DNA from: Prunella strophiata
Taxonomy: Eukaryota; Chordata; Aves; Passeriformes; Prunellidae
Assembly (NCBI GenBank): GCA_036583965.1
Contig: JAZBQD010000027.1
Location: 19,705,001-19,769,000 of the forward strand
Direction of reading: 5' to 3'
DNA length: 64,000 nucleotides
In this document: positions 38,206 through 52,184 of the stretch, one piece after another
How positions within the stretch are numbered: position 1 is the first letter of the stretch
How the letters are laid out: each line of letters opens with the position of its first letter
Program-made: the position numbers and the translations under genes
The notes under the pieces: generated by a model
What the model saw: the letters and a program-made list of their open reading frames with translations, nothing else
What the model was told of the DNA's origin: nothing
Database searches by the model: none

Positions 38206-41200
38206 CTTTCATATTAATCTTAAGCTTTTGGAGCAAAAGAAAGCAATTTGCAGCTTACATTTCTGTTCTACTTGTCCTGTTATCAAAAGCTGACAAAATC
38301 CTTCTGTGGTTTGTTGGGTTTTTTTTTCATTGAATCTTGCAGTATCATCAGGGAAGAAAAAATTAGTTACTTCTAAGAATTCTGTTCTTTTATTCAGACC
38401 ACAAACCTTTTTGAAGGAGTAAACAAGTGGAAAAAAGAAAAATGAACAGATTTTAAGACTCCTTAGTAAATTAAAACAAACTTTTGTTTTCTTACACAAA
38501 AGGGACATTCCTAGTGAAAACTTACATTTTGGGGTTTTGAGTAATAAGTGCAATAACTGGTTGTCAAAAATAACTGAGAATTTTGTCTGAATATCTATTT
38601 ATAATTTTATAATAAAAGTTGAAAACAGTAATGCAGAAATCCCAGTGTAGTGGATAATCTGGTACCAATGAGCTCTTTGAAATCCTTTTACATCTTCAAA
38701 GTGCAGTACATTTCCTAATGCTCACGGCACCTCATGGCTGCAGGATTCTTAGGGGAGCTAATTACTGCTGGCCTAAGGACACCTCCCCAGCATGTGCTGC
38801 TCCCAAGGCTTGCTTATGTAATCTAAAAACCTGTACCTGCAATGAATGCAAGCCTGTCAGGGCCTAGCAATCACTTCAGACACCCACTCCTTACCTGTCT
38901 TCACAACAAGTTAATCTCAGGGACATTTATGGCTTTCCCTGGGTTAAAAAAAAATCATTTGTTAGAATCCTGGGCATCCAAAGCTTTAATTTAAGCGTAT
39001 GGTAGGGTCTATTTTTACAATTTCTCAATCATACTATATCCATAAAGAAAAATTAGGAGAATCTTCCAGTCAAGACTCTTATTTTTTTTAGCACAGTATT
39101 AGAACTAAAATGGACTTCAAAAATCAGTGGCAAGCCACTTGTGTGCTTGTTTTGCAGTTAAGTTATAGTCTGTGTCCAGAGGCTTCTGGCTTACATTTTT
39201 GTTGAAACTGGGACTCCCTATGATCTGAGACCCACCAGGACCTGAGATCTCCTATGACCTTCCCACACAGAGAACAAAAAGCCATTAATCTGTAACTTAT
39301 GTCACCTCTGTGTCCTCCAGGAAACATTGTAAATAGCTGATCACACTTCATTACAAATGCTCCTGTCCCAGAGATGAGGATGCTCTTCATGCAAGCAGCC
39401 TGGAAACTTGGGGTTCTTTAAACAGCAAAGAGAATTTTGAGAACAGGTGCATTGCAAGGTGGCTGCCTGTATCTTCTTTCTGTTGTTGTTGGAGAGTTCC
39501 TATTTATAACAAAAAAATTCTTTTTTGACAGTTGAAACAGAATGAGAAATAGATGTCTGGATAATACATCAGTCTAGGCTGTCAAGCTGAGGGTTGATTT
39601 GAAGGTCAGTCATACATGTTCTCTTCCACGTATCCATAAAATGATGACTATAATGCTATATGTGTAATCTAATTTGGGAAGAACCAAAACGGGTTTTTAG
39701 ATTTCTGACTTTATTCTTTTATTAATATATGAAAGTAGATGTTTCCTTTTAATTGATACAGTTTTATCCATCAGTGTCCTTGTACCATTATCATCAGTCA
39801 GGCCCTTTTTGCCTTAAGTGTAAACACTGACAGAATCAGAGCACGCTGTCCCACAGGAACTTGTCCCTGATTTGTGAGATTTCAAGGGGAGTGGGATGTC
39901 ATGTTGATGCTTTTCCTCTCTCCTCAGAGAGAAGAACAGGCCAAGATTCTTAGGAGGTGCAGCTGCAGTGGCAGTACTGGGGTTAGCTATTGGTAACACA
40001 CATCGGTCAGAGAATTTGACAAGGCAGGTACATATAAATATGCACACTAAAAGCCACATCAGCTCAACAATTAGCAATTTAGCAGATTAGGTTTGATTTT
40101 TTGACCCTTTTGATGAATCGAGGCATTCTGAGTTTGGATAGCATCACTCTTATTCCTCTCAGCTCTGTATCCACACTCATAATGTGACTGCTATGCCAGG
40201 GAGAGATGAGTGATTTCTTCTGACCTACCTGCTGCTTCTGGTTCACTTTGAGCATCTGATTAACTTCCCTGTGGCTAATGTGGTGGGAGATTAAGGTGTA
40301 CACAAAGGAGTATATAAACACATACCCATCCTTAATGAAGATGTTTCTTATCCTGCAGACATTTTTACTTTTAATTTCAGAGAAAATGAAAATTGCAAGG
40401 GTTTCTGAAACACATCTGCATCTGATCTGACCTCAGCAGGTCAGATGCTGCTGCACAGTGACAAACCACTTTGCTTCTAAAAAACCACTAGACTTACTAG
40501 CTGTGCACAGCCTCCCTGAGTTAATTTCATACAAGAGCTGGGGAGCAAACCTGAGATGCTGATAAAAGTGAAGTGAGGAGTACTCAGTCAAATTAACATA
40601 TTCCTTGAGTGTGCATTTTAAAACTTACTAAGATCAGTACTGTAAAAGGCAAAACCATCTCTCCCATCCATACACTTTGGCCTCAGGAGTCCCATTTCTT
40701 TTCCTACCAAACGTTGGAGACCCAGGACTCATAGTAAAAGACTGTTATGTTAAAAGTAGTGCTGGAAATGTTGAGCATAAGTGCTGGGGACAAAATTAAC
40801 ATAGGGACTTTGTAGAGCTGTGTGGGATTAGTCTGGTCTGGGATCCTGAATCCTCCATGATCAGCACAAGCTGATTCAGAGGATAAAACCAGCAGCAGGT
40901 GCTTATATGAGATAGTGTCTTCAAGAAAAGTTTTACCTTTTAAACACAGTAGTTAGAGGATGTAGCTATGCTTCACATGGTATTTAAAGAGTCTTGCATC
41001 TTTCTAAGAACTCAGTATCTTGAACATCTGCTAGATATTCAAAAGTGATTCAGATGAGGTCTCTAAGGAGGAAAAGTAGCGAGGGTTTGTAAATATTATC
41101 AGATCCTGCAATAATAACTGAACATCAGTGCCAGCACTAATGAGAAAAACAGAAGGTGTTAAAATGAACTAGAAAGCTTTTATGCCTATTAGTCTCTGCC

Positions 41201-44200
41201 AAATGAACTTCTGAGCTTTAATACGCAAGCTTTTAGGATGCTCATGCAGTTAACTCTCTATGTTTTTTAATGCTTGTCTTGTCAGTAAAAGATAATAAAT
41301 TCAGTGAAATACAGCTTTAGTCAAAATATCTGCTATTCCTCATTGCTTAACAATTCTGATTCCTTCTGATTTTCAATCCCATTACAAGAATTACAAGTGA
41401 AGGAGGACTCCTGTACAGCTGCTTCAGGAGTTGTGTATCTGCAATGGCACATTTGTTTTCCATCTGAGTGTTTGTTTAAATTGCATTTCATCCCTCATTT
41501 CTATTTCTCATCTACACAGTAACGTTGTGCACACTGATGCAGTTTCTCTTGCTATCCTCCACATGATTCTTTGTGACTTCATTTGACACTGTATTAAGGT
41601 AAACCACAATCTTGTTAATGGCAATAAGCACCAAGGTGGTTGAGTGCTCCTTTGAATGAAGACAAATGAAGGTAGGGAAATGTAATGATTATGCACACTG
41701 TGGAGTAAAAGGGCTGTCTTAATGGACTAAAATCCACTTATGTGGATAAAATTACTTCACTTACACACAGTTGAGATTAACTTCACTGATTCAGCCAACA
41801 GCTTGCTTAAGGTATCTTATTATTGTCCTATAACTAAGGTCTAAATCATAATGGGTTCCCTGAGTCTGATACCTGTGGTAGCACTTATGCCTATAAAACC
41901 TAAATTTTACTCCTGGGTACGTACTTAGTCTAATTTATTTCACTACCTAATGCTTATTGCAGAGAATATTTTTGGCCATAACATTTGTTTTCAAAGTTTT
42001 TGAAATAAAATCCCCCTCAGCTACCAGAATGTCCTATGAGAACAGATGGCACAATGAGAGTGGCCAGTTCAGAGAATTTTCAATGAAACTTGCTCTGAAA
42101 TCATACTAAACTTTTCTTTTTTCTAATATTTATGCATTGCTTGAACTGTCAGCTGCTACATGGCACAATATATTTCCAGTTGTGATAGGCATTTGTACAA
42201 AAAGTATATTATACATGCAGTAAAAACATATGATAATGATTTTATTATGGTTAACAGAGCTCTAGAACTTAACATTCTTAACTCATTCTTAACTTAATGA
42301 ATGTACAGCATGTCTGCAAAAAAGGTTGGTTTTCCAGAATTTGCTAAGACATTTAAATTGGTAGGAATACTGGTAGAAAATAAACTTTAATATTTGAGAG
42401 ATGGTTGAAATTAAAAGTATTTTAAATCCAATGCAGGATTAAAAAAATAAAAAGTTGGGAGTTCTCCTTCTTCAATCTTTATTTTGTACTTCTGTTTTTA
42501 ACATAGGTAAACATCGCTGTCTTTCAAATTCCAACTTTTTTTTTTATTATTATAGAATTATTTCATTGTGTCTTGCAGCAAGTAACACTGCTACAATAGA
42601 TCTATGTATGTATATGGACAATTTTTTCCAGTATTTTTACTTAAAAGTTTTGTTAGGGTGAAGGATAAATGTGGCAAGGTTGTCTATTTTGTATGGCAAG
42701 GACTTCCTATCTTAGGAATGAAGGAGCACCCATTTGCCAAGAATGCTCTGGAGAGGGAGAACTTTGTCGTGTCTTTTATTTTTGGGAGTGAATTGTACAC
42801 ATGGGTCAAGCATGGATTCAACCAAAGAGCAGACTTTAAGGAAACCCTGATGTCTTGGCAAACCATTTGGGTTGGGTGGCTAATTTTGATTCAGTGGCAG
42901 GGTGCAGAAGGTAATGAGATGGGAAGGCAGTGCCCTAAGGCAGCTTGGGCTTTGGGTGACTTGTGGCCAGTCCCTTACTCCAGTGGTGCAGCTGACTCTG
43001 TGCAGAGTCAAAGCAATGGCTGCTACCCCTGGCCTGTGCTGAGCTTTTGATACTGTCCACTGAGACCTTCTCATGTGCAAAGCGTGGAAACTTGAACTCC
43101 AGGTAAGTGCCATGACATTGCATTCAGAGTCTTAGTGGTAAAGTAAGTAACACTGGTTCAAACTTTGCTAAGTACTCCCCTGATCCTGACTCCAAGCAGG
43201 CAACTGCTTTACTCAGAGAATAAATATCAGAGGCCATAGCTATAAATACTGCTTTGTTGTTTACACGTGGAGTGATTTTTTCCCCTACTACCATAGTCTT
43301 TGAAATTGTATTCTCCTTAGTCTACTTTTAGATTCCTAAATAAAATAGGCAAAGGGAGGGGCTGCCAGCTGATTCTCCTGTGGTGCACAGTATTCTTTGT
43401 TGTGCTGAACATGTCTGAAATGCTGACCTACTGGTCTGAAGCTTTTTTTTAGCAGACTTCTCCAAAATCTGATGTCAATAATGAGAGAGCAAAGCAGTAA
43501 ATAAGTAGGTACTTGACTAGAAAGTGCAGCTACTGACCTGCCTGCTAGGGATGATTTTACATTTGCCAGCATGCATCCATTTTGAAAGTTATTGAGGGGG
43601 ATTTGGACTTCCAGGCCACTGCAGTATAATCACTGAGCAGTTATTTGCTGGAGGCAATCACCATTATTATGGCCCTTATTCCACATCTTTTGAAGGCACT
43701 GAAGGATTGATATTGATTTTTGAGTAGCATTTATAAGGGGCCTGTGCACTTGAGTGTAACTGGACCATATCATTATACTACCTAGGGGATTTTCCATCAA
43801 CTATATTTCTAAAGGTAACACTAGTAGAAGAACTCTTAACCTCTGAATCAGAAGATGGATGTATAAGAAATCTTAGTATTTTAAAGGAAAGAACTTAAAG
43901 AAAACAGCTGCTAAAAGACTGTTTGAAGTTATGAATCACAAGCTAACTCTTGATTTATGAAGGCAGCATAGTAACAGTTTTTTAATTAATTGATCTGATT
44001 GTTCTCAAGAGTGTTTGAGTCAGTGATTAGGAAAACCTATTTATTGTCATCAAAACAAAGGGAACCCTAAGAAAAATAAGACTGTAACAGGTGCTTGGCC
44101 ACACTCATTGCATCAGAGGCAGCTGATAATGTAGGGTGTGATTGCCAGCTGATGGACTGACTCACCCAGCCCTCTCCTGTGACATGGTCCCTCTTCTGCC

Positions 44201-47200
44201 CTATCAGTATTTTAGGTATTCCCCTGGCTCTGACACCACTGGGCACTCAGGAGCAGTGGCTACAGGTGCAATGTGGCCCCAGTCCATGAGCAAAGCTGCA
44301 GCTGGGGCTGCCAGTGTGACCCTGCCCCCTGTGTAGTCTGAGATACACTGGTTTGCTTTAGGCTTTGGATTAACACATCTGAATGAGCTGCAGAAATCCT
44401 GGAATTTTGTAACAGGATTTTAGACTCAGGTCAGATTAAGATAACTGAGATTTAGGTGAGATTACAGTAAATCTCACTTCTAGTTAGCTCAGCACAGGTA
44501 GCACCTCAGCCAGAGAGTCTGTCCCTCTTTTTTAAGAAAAAAACCAGATTTCACACCCGAAGTTACAAATAAAATTTTAACAGCTTAACTTGGAAAGAGT
44601 ATCTGCCACTCAATGACTAAAGTTTATTTACTGCAAGGAGCTAGAATTAAATAAAAAATCAATTTGACCTTTTTTTTCTAAATTTCTCTTTTTAAAAAAT
44701 TAGGCACACAACTTGTCTTTTGCCTTTGATTAGTTTTAATCTTAGGTTCTCATGCAAGCTAATTTACTGTTACCATAAATAGAATCCCAACAAGGAAAGC
44801 TGTTTTTTTCAAAAAGAAAGTACATATTCCCAGGGTTTTACACTCAGAATCAAGTAAAAACATGAGGAAATTAGTCTTCAGCTTTCAGATTTTTCTTTCT
44901 GGTAGTTATCTTGGCCACCATCTTAGCTAGTAAATTTACCCACATGTCAGTTCTGCATTACTGTAATTGCTGCTGACAACATGCCTGTGAATAACTTGTC
45001 CAAATTTGTGACATTTTTTAAGAAGTGAGGAATATGAACTTGTGAAAGCCACCACATTTTTATGTTTATTAGACTGAATATGTCCTTTGAAAGCACACAG
45101 AGTTTTCCCAGAAGTTTGGCTTTAAGAAGTCAAAAGGCTTTTGAAAATATTTGCTTAAACCACAGAACTTTGCATGTTTTTCGCTTGTAAATAAAGGATA
45201 ATGTAATGCAGAAGAATCTTATTTAAATTTTGCATACAAATATGCATGAATGCCAATTGGATTCAATTTTCCTGACTTAATTTGAATTAACTGATGGGTC
45301 TTTTGACACAAGCTGTACTAATTGTTGCTTATTTGGGTGCAGTATATCAGTGAGCATGGCAATCAAAAGCTCAGCCAGATGTTCATATTTTCTTTGATTG
45401 CCCACAGCCTTAGGTTTGAAGAGAAGTCAATCAGCAAAATTATTCTTCTTAGCATCTGTCAAGGTACTGATCACATTACCATAATGGCTGTCAGAAAAGC
45501 AGAATGGCTCTGATTCCCTTTCACTTAACCTGGTATCAGCCTTCAGCTCTCTGCAGTCTTGGTTTGATACCATCACAAAACATGAAAGTTTTGTGAAGTT
45601 ACACCAAGCATCATTTCAAGTGGTTGAGTTCACCACAGTGAAGAGTGAATGTATTTTTATCTTCATATAAACTTATATTTATGTGAATAACTTCTATTAA
45701 AGTGTATGTTTTATGTTTTATACTGGCATGTATTTGCGATGTCTTATTGACTGAAGGGATATTTTTTTCCAAACATCATATAAAAGTTTTTAAGAAGTTG
45801 AAAAACTAAATGTATTACACCTATGTACAGGAGCCTACTGAAAAAGTTTCTTTTGATTTGCTTTAAAACTTTTGGACACCTGTTAGATACATCATCTATA
45901 TTTACAGCTCAAGCAATTTTTTTCCCCAATTCATTAGTATTTTCATGAAAGCATTAGAGAAAAATAATTTTTTGTGTTTTTTTTTTTTTCCAAGTGTTCT
46001 AAAAGCATCTGCCAGAGAGAGAATTTGCATTTATTTTCAGATGGGATACAGATCAAAGGCCGTTTTAACCTTTTTCTCCTTTCATCCCAAGGTGTTTAAA
46101 ATGTGTCTTTGCATTTCCTGCATAACTGGATCTTAGCTCATTAAGGGTAAGAACTTTTTTTGCAGTCCCCATAGGAACAGTGCCTATGCAAGGCACTGCA
46201 AGGGAAACTGCATGGTTTGCACCTTTGTTAATTTATTAAGAATTTACCATGGCCTGGAGTTCTGCCCTGCTCAGGAGTGTTTTAACTTGCAATCCCCACC
46301 TGCCTGGCAGCTGAGTATTTTGAGCAACACTTATCAGTCCATTTGTTTCTATAGGATACCTTCAGCCTAAAACAATTCACAGCTAAGGAGAACCAAGGGA
46401 AGAGAGCCCAGCCTAAACCACAACTGATAATTTGATGCTTGTCTATGTGTAAGGCTGGTGCAGTTCTCTCACTTTGTTGTACATGTTTCATAGAAACATC
46501 CTAAAGCTATGAATGTAGAAGAATCCTTGCCATGGTCCTTAAAGGTGATAGACTGTGGATAAGGGAATTCTTTATTTCTTTATTCTTTAAAATTCTGCTG
46601 AAATGTCCTTCATATTTCACCAAGTGTAAAAGCAGACCTGTAGGACACTAACAACACTGTCCTGCTTCCCCCTATTGAGTAGTGAAATTTTTGTTCCTCT
46701 TTTACAGTGTTTAATGTGTGTCACATCAAAAAGATGAATTTAACCTGACAGAAGAAGATAATAGGGGAAAGATTCTGAAAATATTATTATGGGTGATGAG
46801 CTCCAGCAAGCAATTAATTCAGGAAGGAGTTTATTGAAGGAAGCTTCCAGGCTCAACCACAAAACCCTTAATGTGGCTTAGTTCTCAATCAAAGCTTTCA
46901 GAGAAAGAGATTGCATGAAAGAGGAGCTACTGTATCTGCCACAAAGCTGCTTAATATGACTCATGTCTCAACAGGAGTGTTTTCAGCCTATAAACTCTTT
47001 AGTGCTTCAAAACCAATGACACACATCCCTAGCTCATTTATAGAGTTGTTTAAATATTACCTTTGCATGCCTGCTTGCTTCGAATGCTCACAGCTACTCA
47101 GGTTTTGCAGTCCATTCTACCACAGAAACACATGGGTAAAGAAAACAAACCCTTTTTGTTCCTTCACTCTGAAAAGGTCTCTCCCCTCAGGTTGCAGACA

Positions 47201-47779
47201 TCAAGCTCTGGAGAGAATGACCCCCAGAGTGCTGCTAACTCCTGGGAAGCATTTGGCACGGCATGGCAGGAGAAAGGTCAGAGTGCCATTGCCCTGTGAG
47301 CACCATGGGCAGGAGCACATGCACTCAGAGGTTTGGAGGAGGAGAGGGCAAGGTTTGTATTTGGTGGGGTTTGAGATTGTGTTGGTGAGTTTGGGGTTTT
47401 TTTTACCTTAATTATCCCTTTGAAGAGGTAACTACTAAAAGTGAATGTACCTCTTTCACATGCATAAACTTTGTGGGTGCTGGGAGTGGTAGATTTTTAA
47501 AATGATGCTTTTAGGAGAAAGTGAAAATTGAGGGGAGGAAAATTCCTGACAAAAAGATAATGTTGTGTTTCAGCTGGGGGTAAGTGGAGGTGTGTGTCTT
47601 TTGACACAAACATGGGCTCAAAGTCACCTTGTGTGCTTTGGAACCAGAGCACAGCCCCCCTCAGGTCCCGAGTGGTCACTTGGGGGCTGTTGCTGGGAGA
47701 GCCAAACCCAGGCCTCTGCAGGGAGATTTGGTCAGAACAAACATCTGAAAGCCTCCTTAAAGCCACCTCTTAAAGAAGG
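38206..47779. other. Gene-poor sequence
   Basis: No coding gene is supported. The longest open frames (42604-43050 and 46911-47411, both plus) have no recognised domains. A perfect 10-bp inverted repeat lies at 45358-45402. A GC-richer patch at 44130-44340 and a donor-like CTCCAGGTAAGTG at 43097-43109 have no identified context. Confidence 0.5.
45358..45402. repeat. Perfect 10-bp inverted repeat with 25-nt loop
   Basis: GGCAATCAAA at 45358-45367 is matched by TTTGATTGCC at 45393-45402. Each arm contains an ATCAAA/TTTGAT core like that bound by TCF/LEF proteins, and a TGATTG core like that of PBX/MEIS. The arrangement could be a paired binding site or a short hairpin; neither is demonstrated. 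Confidence 0.7.
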
Positions 47780-48287
47780 TGTTTCCTGGAGTACTAAACT
47801 AAGTATCACCTTGAGTGCAGTTTTGGGTGCTACAATAGAAGAAAGATTTAAACCTAGAGCTACCAAGACAGTGAAGGGCCTTGAGCCATATCAGGAGCAG
47901 CTGAGGTCACTTGGCTTGGTAAGTGTGGAGGAGACACAGGTGAGAGCTCAGGGCAGTCCTCAACTTCCTCACAGGCAGAAATGGAGGGGCAGGCACTGAT
48001 CTCTCTCTCTGGTGACCACGAGTGGGACTCAGGTAACTCGTGTGAAGCTGACAAGAGGCTCAGGTTGGATATTAGGCAGAGGCAAAGGTTTTTCCCCCAG
48101 AGGGTGTTTGGGCACTGGAACAGGCTCCCCAGGGTCACAGCACTAAGCCTGGCAGACTTCAAGAAGTGCTTGGACAATGCTGTCAGGAAGATGCTGTGAC
48201 TCTTGGTGATGGGTCTGTGCAGAGCAGGACTTTGATGATCCTTGTGAGTCCTTCTGAACTCAGGATACCCTGTGGTTTTATGATCCC
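47780..48287 (+). mobile_element. CR1 LINE, 5'-truncated copy with 3' end and relic of ORF2
   Basis: This is the best-preserved repeat in the window. The plus strand carries CR1 landmarks in order: GTGAAGGGCCTTGAGCC and GAGCAGCTGAGGTCACTTGG near 47872-47915, AGGCTCAGGTTGGATATTAG at 48056-48075, GGCACTGGAACAGGCTCCCC at 48111-48130, ACTTCAAGAAGTGCTTGG, and the terminal CTGTGGTTTTATGATCC at about 48271-48287. The frame ending at 48199 reads VFGHWNRLPRVTALSLADFK, a decayed version of the C-terminus of the CR1 reverse-transcriptase polyprotein. The copy is truncated and non-functional. The left boundary is approximate; unrelated sequence lies further left. Confidence 0.85.
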
Positions 48288-51200
48288 TCAGCTGTACTTG
48301 GTCATCTTCCTCTGTAACTCTCCTTTGTCACACCCACATTGTTCTCAAGCCCTGGGCTTCATCCTTTTCTGTTTTTTGCTCTGTTGTTACAGCCCTGACC
48401 TCTGTGTGTAGGAGTCACCCTGCATTTATTTACAGAGATCTGGAGGCACACATCAAGCTCTGTCTTCCCTCACTGTGTTTAAACAGAAAAGGGCAGAGCA
48501 ATGCTATCTGGCTATCAAAAATATTCCAGTGTTGCAAGACAGCCCTTAAATACTTTGTGGTTTTGCTTCCTCTGAGTTATGTGTCTGATTAGAGTTAAAT
48601 GTATCATTTCATACACCATCACAGCTGAGTTACACTTGGGTAACATGCATCCAAATTTGCTGTATATCTATATGATGTATTTATTGTTCTGCATGTTAAG
48701 AGAGTATTAACTAACTGTGCTTGCATATGTTTCAGTCCTTAGTTAGCTTTTAAATTTGTGATTTTGCTTTCATCTTAGTTTTATAGTAGATAATTCTAAC
48801 CTTCTCATTAAGTTTAATGAGTAATCACATTGGCTCACTGCTGTTTCTACATGGTACACTTGTGCATACAGTCATCAGAAAGATTATGCAAAACATGAGA
48901 AATGAATGCACACATGCAAAACTGCATAATGCATTGAAATAGTCAAGAATCATTTAATCAGGAACATTTTCAGGTATCCTCAGTTCATGTGGACTCTCCA
49001 TTTTAAAATTTTATTGCTTTTTTCAGGAATATTTTCATGGGAAGATGTGGTGCTAGTTCAAATGTGGTTCCTCAAGATATTGTGGCTTTGGTTTGAGGTC
49101 AATGTGTTCAGAAAACAAAATAGGTAAATTTTAAAGTGCAGAGAGATGTTTCAAAGGGTCAGCAGTGTGAGCTGATCTCCCCATTGTTTTTATCTGACTT
49201 TCCATTCAGAGAGAGCCCTCAGGTCTCTGTGCTTCTCTGTGGTAGGAAAAGGACACAGAAATTGCCTGTTCCTAATCTGGATGGTCCAGACAGGCTTTAT
49301 ATTTTATGAGTCTGGCAGTATGTTAGTGTGGGTGCATATTGATTTCTGAGCCTGCTCACCCTCCCCTGTCATCCATTCTCTCTTCACCTTTACAGTTAAA
49401 CATCTCATCCCCCTTTTCAAATCTCCTGCACTGGCCAGTGCCCCTCAGAATGTGGCTGCTCCACAAGAACAGAGTTCCTGCGGACTGTCAGGAGTGTCTC
49501 AGAGAGGAGGTGAGTGTGGGGAGGGTGGGGAGGAAGAGTGAGGCACAGGGATGTGGCTGCAGGCAGTGCTGCAGGTGTTCCCCACACAGGCTTGCAATCT
49601 TTGCTGCTCTTCAGGTGTGTTTTTTATAAACCAGTTTTGCTGCTGCCTCCTAACCATGGGGCCAGTGCACCCTGCCTTTGCATTGACTATGAGAAACAAA
49701 CCTGAGCCCTGCAGTACCAGCAATCACATGGGGTGCTCCCCGACTGCCCAGAAACATTTCTCACCCTCCTGCCCTATCTGGAGGGAAGCAAGTTCTCCTA
49801 TCATTCTTTTCCGAAGTATTTCCCCCCTGCTTTCTTATTTCCTCTTTCCCCCCCTACTACATTTTCTTCCTTTCTGTTATACCTTGAGAACTACTTTATT
49901 GTGCCTTTCTCTTCTAGAGCTGCCTTTATTCCACTGTTAGTATTGTACTCAACTCTTGTCTGTGGGAAAACAATCTTGGTGAGGGTACCAATGGACTTCC
50001 TCCTATCAATCAAATACTTTCAATGAGTGGACAAAAACATCTCATTATTTCAAATGGAAACATCACAATTAAAAAAAGGGGGAGAAGTTGGAAGGTGAAA
50101 TGTACTTTGTTCTTTTCAGAATTTGGAGTGCTGTGGAAAGTTTTCACAAATTAAAATTCCATTTTTGGCTCTTTCTGACAGTAAACAACTTTGATCTTAA
50201 TATCTGTGCACTGAGCAACTCTGCAGGCTTAGAGAAAAGTAGATATTTCTAAAATCTTTCTGAGGAATGACAAAGGGATAAGTGATCCCCATACATCCAA
50301 ATCAGAAAGTTACTGAATAGTGAATGTTAGGAAGATTATCTTTTTATTCATTTTCCAGAACCTAAGCCCTGACATTGTGCTGTGTTATTTTGTGAGCTAA
50401 TTTGGGCACCAGGATCACAAAGCACAGCTACTTTCTCACCTGAGCTGCCATTGAGATGATATTGTAACAAAAAAAAAAAAAAAAAGGCCTAGGCTCAAGA
50501 GACTCTAAGGATAGGATATAAAACCTTAGCTTTTTTTTTTCTTTTTCAGTTAATATTTGACAGAAAACAGCTTTTATGTCTATAAAAACAACTTCATTCT
50601 AAATCTTTCCACCTCTCATTGCACTTAATATACTTTCCTGCTGTAATGAGGAGGACCTGCTCTAGAAGTCATGCAGCTCCATGATATACCCTGGCTGACT
50701 TGTGTGGGCTTTCTGAGTAACATTCTGAGTAAACTAACAAAAAGAAATCAGTATTTCCATTTCAGAAACAACAATTGTAGTGTAATGGTTTTATTGTGTT
50801 AGTCACATCCTGAGTCTCCTCATTTAGTTAACATTTTTAATTTAAAAACTCAGCTTTATGCCTCTGCTGTAGCTATGTTTACTTTTTACTTGTGCTGGGG
50901 AACTTCAGAGCTTTCAGGCTGGGCCTCTGAGGCCATGACTCACTGCCTTGCACTCACTCACTCACTAAGGCCATATGCAAGATCTCTGGCTGTGAAATAT
51001 TTCAGGTGAGAGGGGAGCTGAGTGTGAGGTTCCTGTGTTCATTCCTGATTATTAAGATGACCTTGGGGCTCTGGGCAGCCTTGTCCCAGTCCTGTGAATT
51101 TAGAAAGGTTCTTTTAATTAACTATTGAGAACACAACAGAAGATCCAGTTTAGAGAATTTCTGGGGCTAGAAGAGAATTAATTTGGTTTCTGTCCAGCAT

Positions 51201-52184
51201 CTTTTGGATGGACTGAATTTTTAATTTTCATCCACATTTTAATCACAGTGCAAGCTGGAGTTCTTCATGCTTCAGCAAGATTTAGCTACATTGCCTTTTT
51301 GATGTTAAAAAACCCAATTTCTTAGATTATAATAGGGAGGAGGGGAATCACTTAGATCCCAGTCCCACTGCTGAGTTTTTAACAATTCTTGTCTGTCTTA
51401 GTGAAATTAGGTGTGTTTTGATGGAGGTCACTTCTTCCCCCCTTGAGATATTGGAAACAAAGTCAAGGTCTGCCAAAGCTCCCTGGACAACCTACACAAA
51501 ATATGTCCATTGTGGGCTTTGGCTGCATCCTCTCTCATTAGAACAGAGCCTTCATTCACAGGGCTGAGAAAGAAACCAGCCCAATTTTGGCTAGAGCAAG
51601 GTGTTGGAATATCTGTAAGCTTGCAGCCTTCCTCACTGTATTAATCTTTAATGTTTTTATTGAAAACAAAATGTATAAATAGCTTTAGAGCAATCTACTC
51701 CTTGGCAATAATCTTGGCATTGCTTTTCACTGAACTAACAATGAGCCTCTGATAATTTATGTGCTTTCAAAAGGAGCACAAATAAGACACGTTTCCAGGT
51801 AAATATAATGGACATGACATTTAATATCCTGTCTTTGAAATTTTCAATTTTTTTGGTGCATCTAAAATAGATGTTCTTTCACAGAAAAATGAGTGTGCTT
51901 CCAATAAAAAAACAGTGGCTATTAAGGCTTCTCCTTCCAGCCATTAGCATGTGAAGATTAATTTTAAAATTAACAAAGCTGTTCCCAAGGGGAAGAATCT
52001 TAAGGAGCTCATTGTCCTTATTTTTTGAAGCTTTGTGAAGCTTTGTAGCTTTTTGTGTTGCAAGGTGACTGTTGATGTTTGCTATAATGGCTCTCACTTG
52101 CACTGGAAAAAAATATCTTCATTGCATTTTATGAAGTTTTCCAAGAGATGTGCCAGTCATGGTGAGTTGATACTGCCCTGTCAA

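Noticed and set aside
46911..47411. Longest plus-strand open frame in the window (166 codons)
   Set aside because: It has no recognisable domain and no splice or promoter context, and its composition is irregular. A frame of this length is expected by chance in 64 kb.
47565..47999. 144-codon plus-strand open frame overlapping the CR1 copy
   Set aside because: It runs from unrelated sequence into the CR1 copy in a frame different from the ORF2 relic, so it is not a gene.
50469..50485. Poly(A) run as the tail of a processed pseudogene
   Set aside because: No coding-like or spliced-cDNA-like sequence precedes it on the plus strand, and no target-site duplication is visible.
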